Source: Alphaproteobacteria bacterium
GTDB taxonomy: Bacteria; Pseudomonadota; Alphaproteobacteria; Rhizobiales; Rhizobiaceae
Reading direction: 5' to 3'
Length of the DNA stretch: 64,000 nucleotides
Assembly (NCBI GenBank): GCA_024280375.1
Contig: JAJRQF010000132.1
Coordinates: forward strand, 25,722 to 89,721
Shown here: one piece after another, positions 28,788 through 37,581 of the stretch
Layout of the letters: every line of letters begins with the position of its first letter
Position numbering within the stretch: the stretch's first letter is position 1
Notes under the pieces: model-generated
What the model saw: only the letters and a program-made list of their open reading frames with translations
The model's database searches: none
What the model was told of the DNA's origin: nothing
Program-made: the position numbers and the translations under genes

Positions 28788-30686
28788 TTATGCACTCATT
28801 TTTTTCAGGTGGTCTTTTTCATCTCTGGATTTGTTTAACTGCTCAATCAAACGATCAAGTTTGTCTACGTTAAACGGTTTACTGATCAATTCGACAGCAC
28901 CCATCTCTAAAGCTTTGCGCCGCTCGTCAACCACACTCAATATTGCGACGGGACATTCACGGGTTGCTTTGTCGGCCTTTAGGACCCGCAACACTTCCCA
29001 GCCGCCGGTTTCTGGCATTTGAATATCCAACAACACCAAGTCCGGTTGAACTGATCTGGTCAATTGAATACCGGTTTGGGCAGAATCGGTGGTGATAATC
29101 TTGTAGCCCTGCTTAGATAGCTGGCGGTCAATCAATTCCAGAACGGCCTTGTCATCATCAATAACAATGATTGTAGTAATGTCCTGGTTCGCTTCTTTTT
29201 CAATGTCTGCAATGATTGCTTCAACTTCAGGTGCGTCATGGCTTTCAATTTCGGCCACGGGCACTTCATCCTGAATTACCAAACTACCAATTCCGGACGC
29301 GGCATATGCTGGCAACCGAATTGTAAAGCACGAGCCAACATCTACCTGACTTTCAATGGTTATTTCACCACCCATCAATTGACACAGTTTTTGGCTGACA
29401 GACAATCCAAGGCCAGTACCGCCAAATTTGGCAGATATTGAAGGGTGCGCCTGCGAAAAATTACTAAACAACAGCTTTGAGTGCTCGTCACTAATTCCGA
29501 CGCCTGTATCAGTAACAGAAAAACTCACCCACTCTTTGCCGTCGGTAACTTCGCGCGATATTTTCAATTCGATGCGACCGTTTTGGGTGAATTTCGCAGC
29601 GTTACTCAATAGATTTAGAACAGCCTGACGAAGTTTGGTTGCATCCGATTCTATAACACCAACATTATCATCTTTTTCAACATACAGTTTGTTCGAGTTT
29701 TGAATGATCATGGGTCGTGCGGTGAATTCGACATCGTTCAAGAAACCGGCCAAATCAACCTCCTCGATGTAAAGCTCCATTTTACCAGCTTCAATTTTCG
29801 AGATATCCAAAACATCATTGACCATTGCCAAAAGATGTTTGCCTGCAGCACTAATCTTTTGAAGGTCAGCAATGTCTTCACCACGACTTTCAAGCTCTGC
29901 ATCTTCCAACAATATTTCGCTATACCCGATCACGGCATTAAGTGGTGTTCTCAGCTCATGGCTCATTTTTGCCAGAAAATCAGACTTCGCACCATTTGCA
30001 GCAACAGCATCATCTTTTGCTGCGATCAATTCCTGCAGCGTTAAATCATGCCTGTCCTGTTCTTTAAGCAATTCAGATTGTGAATCCACAATATTTGTAT
30101 AGTAGATTGCCATCATAAACACATAGCCACAGGCACACAGCGCTGAGATCAGCCCTGCTTCCACCATAGAGGTTAAAGGAATATTGACTGGAAATGAGCT
30201 GTCATTCAGATAGGTAAAATAGAACAACGCCATACTGAGGATCAAGCTGGCGGGAACTGCAAACCTGGCGATCCAGGATGAACCCACATAGAAAAAAGCC
30301 AGCAGAGGTACGGTAATTACCCAAATCAGGAACGGTGAACTAACTCCACCATAGTTGTAAGCGCCCCACAGGATTGCAAATGTGAGGTTCTGAATTGATA
30401 TGAAGGCAAGTAATTCATAGTAGCGGCCGAGATATTTTACCGCGAATGGGAACACCCAAAACAACGTGAGTGAAGCCCCCAGTATATAAACATGCGGCCA
30501 TGGATTGGGATCTTGAAGCAGTAAGAATATCGTAATCGGGTGCCCCAATAACGGGCCCATTAAATGCGAAATCAAGAACATTCGTACATTTTTGGTCTTG
30601 TCAGCATCCTTTAGAATGGAATCTGGTACAAACCAATTTACGATTGAATCCAGATACATCTGGAGTGAGACAAACTTAATACCCAT
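28788..30686 (-). CDS. Multi-TM hybrid histidine kinase (CqsS/LqsS-like layout)
   Basis: A 632-residue protein. About six membrane helices lie within residues 35-205 with only short loops, so the sensor is the membrane bundle itself. HisKA follows with KMSHELRTPLNAVIGYSE, then HATPase (NLLSNAAKFT, FGGTGLGLSVSQKL). A C-terminal receiver has VIDDDKAV and LVLLDIQMPETGG. A bundle of about six helices, then HisKA, HATPase and a receiver, is the arrangement of the CqsS/LqsS autoinducer kinases, and an oxoamine synthase is encoded nearby. GGGCGG stands before the ATG. The signal is inferred, not shown. Confidence 0.87.
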   Translation of the reverse strand: MGIKFVSLQMYLDSIVNWFVPDSILKDADKTKNVRMFLISHLMGPLLGHPITIFLLLQDPNPWPHVYILGASLTLFWVFPFAVKYLGRYYELLAFISIQNLTFAILWGAYNYGGVSSPFLIWVITVPLLAFFYVGSSWIARFAVPASLILSMALFYFTYLNDSSFPVNIPLTSMVEAGLISALCACGYVFMMAIYYTNIVDSQSELLKEQDRHDLTLQELIAAKDDAVAANGAKSDFLAKMSHELRTPLNAVIGYSEILLEDAELESRGEDIADLQKISAAGKHLLAMVNDVLDISKIEAGKMELYIEEVDLAGFLNDVEFTARPMIIQNSNKLYVEKDDNVGVIESDATKLRQAVLNLLSNAAKFTQNGRIELKISREVTDGKEWVSFSVTDTGVGISDEHSKLLFSNFSQAHPSISAKFGGTGLGLSVSQKLCQLMGGEITIESQVDVGSCFTIRLPAYAASGIGSLVIQDEVPVAEIESHDAPEVEAIIADIEKEANQDITTIIVIDDDKAVLELIDRQLSKQGYKIITTDSAQTGIQLTRSVQPDLVLLDIQMPETGGWEVLRVLKADKATRECPVAILSVVDERRKALEMGAVELISKPFNVDKLDRLIEQLNKSRDEKDHLKKMSA

Positions 30687-30800
30687 AACACCGCCCGATT
30701 CATTAATTTCAAGGCAAAGTTACATGAATTGTATTAACCGCTGGTTATTACAGGGCAATTTTATGGAGTTTTGGTGGTGCGAATAAAAATCAGCAGCGGT

Positions 30801-31370
30801 TTAGAATTGAACGCCTACCCTCAAGCGAACGGATTCAAGATCTGCTCGAATACCAGAATTGTCGAAATTTCGAAAATTGTAATGCTGGTAATTTACGCCT
30901 GCAAAAATGTAATCGGTTATCTTGTAGTCGACACCGACGCCAATTACCCGGCCAAAATCTTCAAGATTAATATTAGTCGTACCGTAAGCAATGCCGCCGG
31001 TCGCATAAATCATCGCATTGCCCATGACAAACCCTATTCGACCTCGAAGCGATCCCACATCTAAGACAGAAATAGTTGGTAGCTTGGTAAAAGCAATATT
31101 ATATTTATTATAATCGCCTTCGATACCGACAACAAAATTCTCATCTACCTGATGATTGTAACCAATAACGCCACCGTATATTGATCCATCGCCGTAGTCG
31201 CTGACAAGTCCATTATTGTCAGATATATTATCATAGCCAACATTTGCAGCGGCATAGAAACCGGACCAGGCATCGATTGATCCTCTTAACGCCGGAGCAT
31301 TATTTCGATCCGCGGCCATCAGCACTGTTGAAGAACAGCAAAGCAATAAACCTGCAAAAATTTTAATCAT
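30801..31370 (-). CDS. Outer-membrane beta-barrel protein, Omp25/31-like
   Basis: About 189 residues. A signal peptide (IFAGLLLCCSSTVLMA) precedes a barrel with alternating strands and the family pattern WSGFYAAANVGY, GGVIGYNHQVDENFVVGIEG, SLRGRIGFVMGNAMIYATGG, and a C-terminal Phe (VRLRVGVQF), the signal for outer-membrane insertion. This is the small porin-like OMP family common in Hyphomicrobiales. An ATG five codons upstream (31385) is possible, but 31370 gives the cleaner signal peptide. Confidence 0.85.
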   Translation of the reverse strand: MIKIFAGLLLCCSSTVLMAADRNNAPALRGSIDAWSGFYAAANVGYDNISDNNGLVSDYGDGSIYGGVIGYNHQVDENFVVGIEGDYNKYNIAFTKLPTISVLDVGSLRGRIGFVMGNAMIYATGGIAYGTTNINLEDFGRVIGVGVDYKITDYIFAGVNYQHYNFRNFDNSGIRADLESVRLRVGVQF

Positions 31371-31678
31371 AAACTCATCCAACATACTAAATTCAACCGC
31401 AGGGCATTGCGATCATGGCGAGAGATTAAGACAATTACAGTTTATGAACCCTTAACAACGAATAATCGAGCTACCCAAGTGGGCACTTCGTGAATTTTAA
31501 ACAACAATATCAATGCTTTAATCAATTTATTCTTTTGCAACCCCAGCTACGGAACCATAATCAAGCAACTATTTTTAAGTGTATTTACTAATTATTACAA
31601 CTTTAAGTTCATCATTCAGTTCCTGATCAGGCACTTTAGCCAGGGAAATCGATTCCAATTTTTGCCAAGGGTACTTTA

Positions 31679-32203
31679 ATGCATATCAATTCAATTCCTA
31701 TCGGAAAAAATCCTCCCGACGATATCAATGTAATAGTTGAGGTGCCCATTGGCGGCGAACCAATCAAATATGAAATGGACAAAGCTTCCGGTGCGTTGTT
31801 TGTTGACAGATTTTTGTACACCCCGATGGTCTATCCGGGCAATTATGGGTTTGTACCTCACACATTATCTGATGATGGCGACCCGATTGATGTGCTGGTT
31901 TGTAATGTTCGGGCGATCGTACCCGGTGCCGTTATGAATTGTAGGCCTGTTGGTGTTTTGATCATGGAAGATGATGGCGGACAGGATGAAAAAATTATTG
32001 CTGTACCATCCAATGAACTGACCCTTAGATATGAGCAAGTCTCAGACTACACCTATTTACCGGGTATATTGCTTGAGCAAGTTGAACATTTTTTCCAGCA
32101 TTACAAGGATCTCGAGCCTGGTAAGTGGGTCAAAATCATCAAATGGGATGGTGTTGATTGTGCAAAACGGTTGATTGATGAGGCTATTCAACGGGCTAAA
32201 TAA
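31679..32203 (+). CDS. ppa: Inorganic pyrophosphatase
   Basis: A 174-residue soluble family I pyrophosphatase: [43 protein letters not shown] (metal-binding aspartates) and [11 protein letters not shown]. It hydrolyses pyrophosphate to drive biosynthesis. AAGGG precedes the ATG. Length is standard. Monocistronic by appearance. Confidence 0.96.
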   Translation: MHINSIPIGKNPPDDINVIVEVPIGGEPIKYEMDKASGALFVDRFLYTPMVYPGNYGFVPHTLSDDGDPIDVLVCNVRAIVPGAVMNCRPVGVLIMEDDGGQDEKIIAVPSNELTLRYEQVSDYTYLPGILLEQVEHFFQHYKDLEPGKWVKIIKWDGVDCAKRLIDEAIQRAK

Positions 32204-32221
32204 ACGATCGATCCTTGTTCA

Positions 32222-32449
32222 TTAAAATATTGCTTTATAAAGCAACCATAATGAATTTGACCCTTTCATAGTCTCTTCCAGGCACTGATCTTTCAAAACC
32301 CGAGCCACCGGGTCTTTAATGTTATATTCGCTGCAATAGCCTTTGCTGTTTGCGTATCGGTAATTCTCAAGGCCGATCAGGGCCGCAACAATGCGCACGG
32401 TCAGCGCAATCGCCAAAACAAATATCACTATATTTTTCCAACTGCCCAT
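32222..32449 (-). CDS. Small membrane protein of unknown function
   Basis: The frame is open from 32623, but the best start is the ATG at 32449, which has GGAG five bases ahead. It gives 75 residues with one N-terminal membrane helix (IVIFVLAIALTVRIVAAL). A short periplasmic part follows with two cysteines (CSEYN and DQCLEE), which could pair. I do not recognise the family. The upstream in-frame part (LQPAGPKGCKM and so on) has no coding character. Confidence 0.5.
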   Translation of the reverse strand: MGSWKNIVIFVLAIALTVRIVAALIGLENYRYANSKGYCSEYNIKDPVARVLKDQCLEETMKGSNSLWLLYKAIF

Positions 32450-32950
32450 AATGTCTCCAAGGCTTTCAATTAACGGAGACGACCCCCGAAATTGGTTTGA
32501 CTGCGTGTTTTTTGTACGATTGTTTTTCGGTGAAGTGTTGATCATCTTGCAACCTTTTGGCCCCGCTGGTTGCAGAATAGGCTGATTCCCGAAGAGTGAA
32601 CAGTGGGAGGAGATACAATTCACTCTTCGGTACTACAACTTGGTAGGCCATAACCCGGTTGCGCATTAGTTTTTGTGCAGGATAAAACTAAATTATGCAG
32701 CGAACCGGGCCACAAGAACAAAATACGGCCCCAACCGTAAATAAACCTTTAATTGATACTAAATTTTATTCAACTTAAAATTGTCATGGTTGCTGAATTA
32801 TTCGCATATGTCTATAATATAGATAAGTATCTGGGATTTGTGCGAAATATTGCTTTACAGAATTCGCCAAAGACCTGCGAAGAAGGTTCAGTTCTGCAAA
32901 AATACAGATAGTGACTTGCCTACAATTTTGACGATGGAGAGAATACACCA
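32450..32950. other. Intergenic region, promoter-rich but no gene seen
   Basis: About 500 bases between the small membrane gene and the Lys-rich protein gene. The right half is strongly AT-rich and includes a short palindrome CTATAATATAG at 32812-32822. It probably holds the promoters of both flanking genes. No RNA gene was recognised. Confidence 0.4.
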
Positions 32951-33565
32951 ATGCCTAAAACTACATTCAAATTTATTCAAGCCGCATTTGCTGCCATTGC
33001 TTTTGTGCTGGTAATTTTTATAGCGCAAAACCCCGCCAGCGCCCAGACCAGCACAAGCGAATGCAAAGGCCTCTCCAAGACAGCCTGCACAAGAAAAGAC
33101 AGCTGTTCCTTTGTAAAGTCATTTACCCGCTCGGATGGGACAAAAGTGAATTCATTCTGCAGACGCAAATCCGGCGGCGCTTCTTCAAGCACCTCTAAGG
33201 CTAAGAAAAAGAAAACAACGGCTGCTAAAAAATCCAGCAACAAGAAAAAAACAACCAAAGCCAAAACAAGTTCAAAGAAAAAGCAGAGCAAAGACGCCAA
33301 AAAGAAAGCTGAAGATACGAAAAAAGATCCGAAGGAAAAGACTTCAAAAAAGGCGAAAGCTAAAAAAGACACTGATTCCAAGGCTAAAAAAGCCAAAAAG
33401 GATAAGGATTCCAAGGCAGACAAGCCAAAGAAGAAGACTGATAAGAAAGCTAAAAAATCAGAACCAAAGAAGAAGTCTTCCAAGAAAAAATCTGAGCCAA
33501 AGAAGTCCAAATCCAAAAAGAAACCAGCTAAGAAAAAAACCAAGAAGAAGAAAAAATCAAGCTAA
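32951..33565 (+). CDS. Exported protein with four-Cys module and Lys-rich tail
   Basis: A 204-residue protein. The signal peptide ends NPASA (residue 31). A compact module follows with C38, C46, C52 and C70 (ECKGLSKTAC, DSCSFVK, NSFCRRK), which suggests two disulfides. From about residue 82 to the end is low-complexity sequence of Lys, Ser, Ala, Asp and Thr (for example KKAKAKKDTDSKAKKAKKD), resembling histone H1 tails. It must be highly basic. In an exported protein this tail could bind DNA, lipopolysaccharide or other polyanions, but that is inference. The minus-strand frame over it is the complement of the Lys codons. Start has GGAGA 11 bases ahead. Confidence 0.8.
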   Translation: MPKTTFKFIQAAFAAIAFVLVIFIAQNPASAQTSTSECKGLSKTACTRKDSCSFVKSFTRSDGTKVNSFCRRKSGGASSSTSKAKKKKTTAAKKSSNKKKTTKAKTSSKKKQSKDAKKKAEDTKKDPKEKTSKKAKAKKDTDSKAKKAKKDKDSKADKPKKKTDKKAKKSEPKKKSSKKKSEPKKSKSKKKPAKKKTKKKKKSS

Positions 33566-33633
33566 TTCAGATAGCCTTATAAGTTGGTGGCCGGTTGCAC
33601 ATTCTGGCCATTAATGCTTGCAATAGATGACTT

Positions 33634-34410
33634 TTGGAAAATGGTGACATCTTGAAAATTGCCTTTATTGCAAGCCCGGCCAGTGAGGCCGTCGCAGCCT
33701 TGTCGGAGCTGACGGCCATCCACGGTAATTGCGACCCGATGGGTGCGGATATAATTGTCGCGCTTGGCGGCGATGGATTTATGCTGCAAAGCCAACATCA
33801 GTTCATGAATTCTGGCATCCCAATTTACGGAATGAACCAGGGAACCGTTGGGTTTCTTATGAATGTATTCATTGTGGAAAACCTGCCAGACAGGCTTGCG
33901 AGCGCGATTAAAAGCAGAATTCACCCGCTTAAAATGAGCGCCATTGATAGTGATGGAAAGACCCATCAAGCGCTGGCGATCAATGAAGTATCGCTGTTTC
34001 GCCAGTCGCATCAGGCGGCCAAATTAAAGATCGTGATTGATGGCAAAACCCGACTTGAACAACTGGCCTGTGACGGGGTAATGGTTGCCACACCGCAAGG
34101 TTCGACCGCCTATAACCTTTCAGCCCACGGACCGATATTACCGCTTAACGCGCCTTTGCTGGCATTAACCCCGGTAAGCGCTTTCAGGCCTCGCAACTGG
34201 AAAGGCGCATTGCTGCCCAATACGGCAAATGTTCATATAGAAGTGATTGCGGCGCACAAACGCCCGGTCAATGCGGTTGCCGATAATATTGAGATCAAAT
34301 CGGTTATCAGCGTCGACATTCAAGAGGACCGGCAGTCGCACGGCATTTTGATGTTTGACCCCGAGCACACCTGGGACGAGCGCATTTTGGCTGAACAATT
34401 CAGCTATTAG
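33634..34410 (+). CDS. nadK: NAD kinase
   Basis: About 258 residues of the short rhizobial type. It shows DIIVALGGDGFMLQSQH (the GGDG motif), GMNQGTVGFLMN, AINEVSLFRQSHQAAKLK, CDGVMVATPQGSTAYNLSAHG and FRPRNWKGALLP. It phosphorylates NAD to NADP. No ATG fits: TTG 33634 gives MENGDILKIAF, and TTG 33652 is an alternative closer to the conserved region. Confidence 0.95.
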   Translation: MENGDILKIAFIASPASEAVAALSELTAIHGNCDPMGADIIVALGGDGFMLQSQHQFMNSGIPIYGMNQGTVGFLMNVFIVENLPDRLASAIKSRIHPLKMSAIDSDGKTHQALAINEVSLFRQSHQAAKLKIVIDGKTRLEQLACDGVMVATPQGSTAYNLSAHGPILPLNAPLLALTPVSAFRPRNWKGALLPNTANVHIEVIAAHKRPVNAVADNIEIKSVISVDIQEDRQSHGILMFDPEHTWDERILAEQFSY

Positions 34411-34440
34411 AGCGTGTCCGTCTTTGACGGAATCACTCTA
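34411..34440. terminator. Hairpin between convergent nadK and XRE gene
   Basis: Stem TCCGTC / GACGGA with loop TTT (34417-34431), flanked by outer AGAG...CTCT. It is a short symmetric structure between two convergent genes, likely to terminate both, although U-runs are weak (CTATTTT on the plus side). Confidence 0.55.
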
Positions 34441-34443
34441 TTT

Positions 34444-35247
34444 TCAGTTGGATTTGGTGATATTTGCCATTTCGCGAAAATATGCCTCTGCGACTTCATC
34501 GGCCGGGAACATTAACTCGACCTTTAAATTATCAAGCACAACATCTTGTACAGAACCAAAGCTTGCGATGGTTGAGAACACGGAAATTATACGACCATCA
34601 ATATTGAAGCTCGTTGAAATGACCGCCTTGGTGCGATCAATCCCTTTGCCTTTGGCGTGATTATTAAAGTGGCTGATTAGATTATCCACCAATGTTTGTA
34701 ATTTTGGACCGGGGACTGAAATCAGTGTCTCTGCCCGCAACCGGGCGATTAAAAGCCCAATAGTTTCCTCCCAGTTTTCTATTTTTGACTGTTCTGGCGT
34801 TTGCGATGCCAGTGCCTCCAGCAAATTTTTGTGTCCGCCAAATCCACTACTCTCCAGCAACATCACTGCCATTTTATTAGCAGCCTTGATGTTCCACAAA
34901 TCATCGAGAGCGATCGCCGGGTATGGCATGTGGCTGTTCAGTAAATGTGAAATGGCCTGATGGACCGGTGCAAGATCTGCATCATCAACCGGGCGCTGAA
35001 GGTATGCCGGCGTAAACCCTGCCAATTGCAGCGCATGGTTGGTTTCGGCCTTTGGCATGGCAAGACTGTCTGCCAATTGCAACACCATTTCCCTGCTTGG
35101 CTGTGCCCTTCCCGTTTCCAGAAAACACACATGGCGCGCCGATACATCGGCCACAAGTGCCAATGATAATTGCGAAAACCGCCGCTTCTGCCGCCAGTCA
35201 CGCAGCAGATTCCCAAAGGGTGAAAGTTGATGGGTTTGATGAGCCAT
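34444..35247 (-). CDS. XRE-family regulator with MmyB-like ligand domain
   Basis: About 267 residues. An N-terminal Cro/C1 helix-turn-helix (about 10-70; LLRDWRQKRRFSQLSLALVA, SARHVCFLETGRAQPSREM) is followed by the MmyB-type PAS-like domain (LDDLWNIKAANKMAVMLLES) that binds fatty-acyl-like ligands in relatives. The ATG at 35247 is preferred over 35262, which adds five residues. It is divergent from a small membrane-protein gene, with palindromes between them. It is likely to regulate that gene and itself. Confidence 0.88.
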   Translation of the reverse strand: MAHQTHQLSPFGNLLRDWRQKRRFSQLSLALVADVSARHVCFLETGRAQPSREMVLQLADSLAMPKAETNHALQLAGFTPAYLQRPVDDADLAPVHQAISHLLNSHMPYPAIALDDLWNIKAANKMAVMLLESSGFGGHKNLLEALASQTPEQSKIENWEETIGLLIARLRAETLISVPGPKLQTLVDNLISHFNNHAKGKGIDRTKAVISTSFNIDGRIISVFSTIASFGSVQDVVLDNLKVELMFPADEVAEAYFREMANITKSN

Positions 35248-35281
35248 ATCGCCTGTATACACCTAAAACCGTTATTTTCAC

Positions 35282-35306
35282 TTACCTTCGAGGTAATTGT
35301 TTTACC
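35282..35306. promoter_or_regulatory. Candidate operator for the XRE regulator
   Basis: Two overlapping inverted repeats in the divergent intergenic region: TTACCT-TCG-AGGTAA (35282-35296) and GGTAA-TTGTT-TTACC (35292-35306). They share the half-site GGTAA, so this could be a three-half-site operator. Inferred from symmetry and position. Confidence 0.5.
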
Positions 35307-35355
35307 GATATTTGCGATCTATCAATTGGTCAATATCAGCAAACGGAGAACTTTC

Positions 35356-35790
35356 ATGACACCCGAAACCAGCGCAAAATTCATTCAGATTACGGCCATA
35401 GGATTTATCGGATTTGCTATCCTCTGGGCTACTGCACCCTATGCCGGAATAGATGTATTTGCTCAAACCATGCTGGATATTCTGGATTGGCCCTATGGCG
35501 ATAAGGGTCCGCTAACCCGCTCCGAGATGTGGCTATCATCTATCGGGGCCGGGCTGACCATGGCAATTAGCGTAATGTTGCTTGGCATCGTGGTGCCCGC
35601 GATCAATTCTGGTGACCAACGCATTGTCCGGGTTACAATATGGGCCTTTGTTGCCTGGTATATCGTTGATGGGGTGGGTTCTTATGCATCAGGTGTTGGA
35701 TCAAATGTATTCTTCAACACTATATTTTTACTGATGATTTTGCTGCCATTAATGCTGGTTCGGTTCGATAATAAACCCGCGCGCAAATAG
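35356..35790 (+). CDS. Small integral membrane protein
   Basis: About 144 residues with four predicted helices: ITAIGFIGFAILWATAP, SSIGAGLTMAISVMLLGIVV, IVRVTIWAFVAWYIVDGVGS and FNTIFLLMILLPLMLV. ATG 35356 has GGAG seven bases ahead; the longer frame to 35227 would overlap the divergent regulator. Function is unknown. Its position opposite an MmyB-type regulator suggests that it is the regulated target. Confidence 0.75.
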   Translation: MTPETSAKFIQITAIGFIGFAILWATAPYAGIDVFAQTMLDILDWPYGDKGPLTRSEMWLSSIGAGLTMAISVMLLGIVVPAINSGDQRIVRVTIWAFVAWYIVDGVGSYASGVGSNVFFNTIFLLMILLPLMLVRFDNKPARK

Positions 35791-35799
35791 AAAGAACGC

Positions 35800-36942
35800 C
35801 TACGCGGCGCTGCTGATTTCTCGCACCCGCATCAAAGCGGCCTCGCGGGTAACCTCCGATGAGATGCGGCGCAGCAGTGCCAAAAGGCTTTGATTGGGAT
35901 CGGGTGTTGCCGAAATATACTGATCAATTATCCGGTCCATAACGTGCTTTTGCACTTGAATATCTTCATCCGTGTCATTCAACTCGGCCTCATCGCGCCA
36001 GATATCTACGGCGGCGGTAATGGCTGGAATGGCCGCTTTCGGCAGGCCGGAACGATCATAGATCGCCCTGAATGCGGCGGTACGCCCCTGCTGCAACACG
36101 GCCAGAATCCGATTTTCCGGAATAGAACTTAAATTGGCGATTGCTGCGGTAAACAGCGAAATATTACCGATGCAAACAGAACGCACCAGAAATGCTGCCG
36201 TCAACTGCTCGGATTTTCGCAATTGCTCAACCAGCGGCGCTATCTCATTTGGTGGCACATGAAAGGCCAATTGCAGGCTGGAGCGATCTCTTGCCTCGCA
36301 AACCACCCGATTGGCACGCTTTTCACTCAGCCAGGTTTTACCCACCACCAGTTTTTCCAGTGCTGTTGCCATTTGTGAAATCAGAGCCTGACGAATATCC
36401 GCCGGCAGGTTGTTACCAGACAACAAAGCCTCACGAATTTCTGCGTGCTTACCAAAGTTTTCGGCAATGGCACGAAGGTTTTCCGTCGACAAATTGATTT
36501 GGCTGTTCTGCAATAATGCCAGACAGGTATCATAATTTTTGGCCGCGATTAATTCGCTTGCGACCCGGTTTGACAAAGGCTGTCTGCAGGCGATTGCCAA
36601 AAGAGAAACCGCATCATTGGCGGCAATAATTTCAATAAGTTCCGAATCCAGAAACAATGGCGAGCGACAAAGCACCAGCATGGCGATATCGGATTGATCC
36701 CTTGCCAGTGCCATAATCAAATGCCTAGGGGCGGCTGCGTTCGATGCCAAAACATCGGCCATCGCATAGCGCACCTTGGCGGATTGATCGTCCAGCAACA
36801 ATGTCAGGGCTGCATCTGCCGCATCTGCTTCTTCCGCCGACATTTCAGAGCTCAACCGCGCGCGGGCAAGTGCTGCTGCTGCATCTGCCCGGCTGGATTT
36901 GGGTGCCGTATCCAACCAATGTAAGAAACGCTGAACAATCAT
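35800..36942 (-). CDS. DUF2336 domain-containing protein
   Basis: A 380-residue all-helical protein matching the DUF2336 pattern: RADAAAALARARLSSEMSAEEADAADAALTLLLDD in pieces, VRYAMADVLASNAAAP (HEAT-like) and LLAIACRQPLSNRVASELIA. A region with CEARDRSSLQLAFH and a helical C-terminus follow. No signal peptide or catalytic motif was seen. The family is widespread in alphaproteobacteria, with no settled function. It converges with the membrane gene 9 bases away. Confidence 0.85.
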   Translation of the reverse strand: MIVQRFLHWLDTAPKSSRADAAAALARARLSSEMSAEEADAADAALTLLLDDQSAKVRYAMADVLASNAAAPRHLIMALARDQSDIAMLVLCRSPLFLDSELIEIIAANDAVSLLAIACRQPLSNRVASELIAAKNYDTCLALLQNSQINLSTENLRAIAENFGKHAEIREALLSGNNLPADIRQALISQMATALEKLVVGKTWLSEKRANRVVCEARDRSSLQLAFHVPPNEIAPLVEQLRKSEQLTAAFLVRSVCIGNISLFTAAIANLSSIPENRILAVLQQGRTAAFRAIYDRSGLPKAAIPAITAAVDIWRDEAELNDTDEDIQVQKHVMDRIIDQYISATPDPNQSLLALLRRISSEVTREAALMRVREISSAA

Positions 36943-37118
36943 TTATGAATTCCACATACAAACTTAGTGCAATGAAACACTGCTAGCTTGTAAATAGCGG
37001 AAAAGGTTTAACGATTTGTTCACTACAGATGCTAATGTCTTGATAAGGAAATGAACGCGGCATAAGGTCAACTTCAGCACGGCGTTTACGCGCACAAAGC
37101 AAGAAACAGGAATTACAA

Positions 37119-37577
37119 ATGGCGGGTCTGTATTTTGAAGAATTTCATGTTGGACAAATATTCAAACATGAATTGACCAAAACGGTTACAGAATCTGACA
37201 ATATGTTGTTCTCCACCATGACGCTGAACCCTCAGCCCTTGCATATCGACCGGCATTTTGCCGCCCAAACCGAATGGGGCGAGCCCTTGGTCAATTCACT
37301 GTTCACGTTGGGGCTGATTATCGGAATTTCGGTGGGCGACACCACACTTGGCACCACGATTGGCAATCTTGGAATGACCGATGTCGGCTTCCCTGCCCCG
37401 GTTTTTCAGGGCGATTCGATCCATGTGACCACCGAAGTAATGGCGGTTCGCGCCTCTAAATCCAAACCGGACCGGGGCATTGTGACCTTTGAACATCGCG
37501 GCTTTAACCAGAATGACGAACTTGTGGCCATTTGCACCCGTCAGGCGATGATGCGCTGCAAGACAATCGGAGTATAG
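37119..37577 (+). CDS. MaoC family dehydratase
   Basis: A 152-residue hot-dog-fold hydratase. The sequence begins YFEEFHVGQIFKHELTKTVTE, and the active-site region TMTLNPQPLHIDRHFAAQTEWG contains the Asp/His pair of the hydratase-2 motif. It acts on an enoyl-CoA. Four bases separate it from the CoA-lyase gene, so the two probably act on successive branched C4/C5 dicarboxyl-CoA intermediates. Confidence 0.92.
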   Translation: MAGLYFEEFHVGQIFKHELTKTVTESDNMLFSTMTLNPQPLHIDRHFAAQTEWGEPLVNSLFTLGLIIGISVGDTTLGTTIGNLGMTDVGFPAPVFQGDSIHVTTEVMAVRASKSKPDRGIVTFEHRGFNQNDELVAICTRQAMMRCKTIGV

Positions 37578-37581
37578 ATAT

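Noticed and set aside
32977..33543. Hydrophobic 188-residue ORF opposite the Lys-rich protein
   Set aside because: It is the complement of lysine/serine codons, which always yields Phe/Leu-rich shadows. The plus frame has a signal peptide and cysteines.
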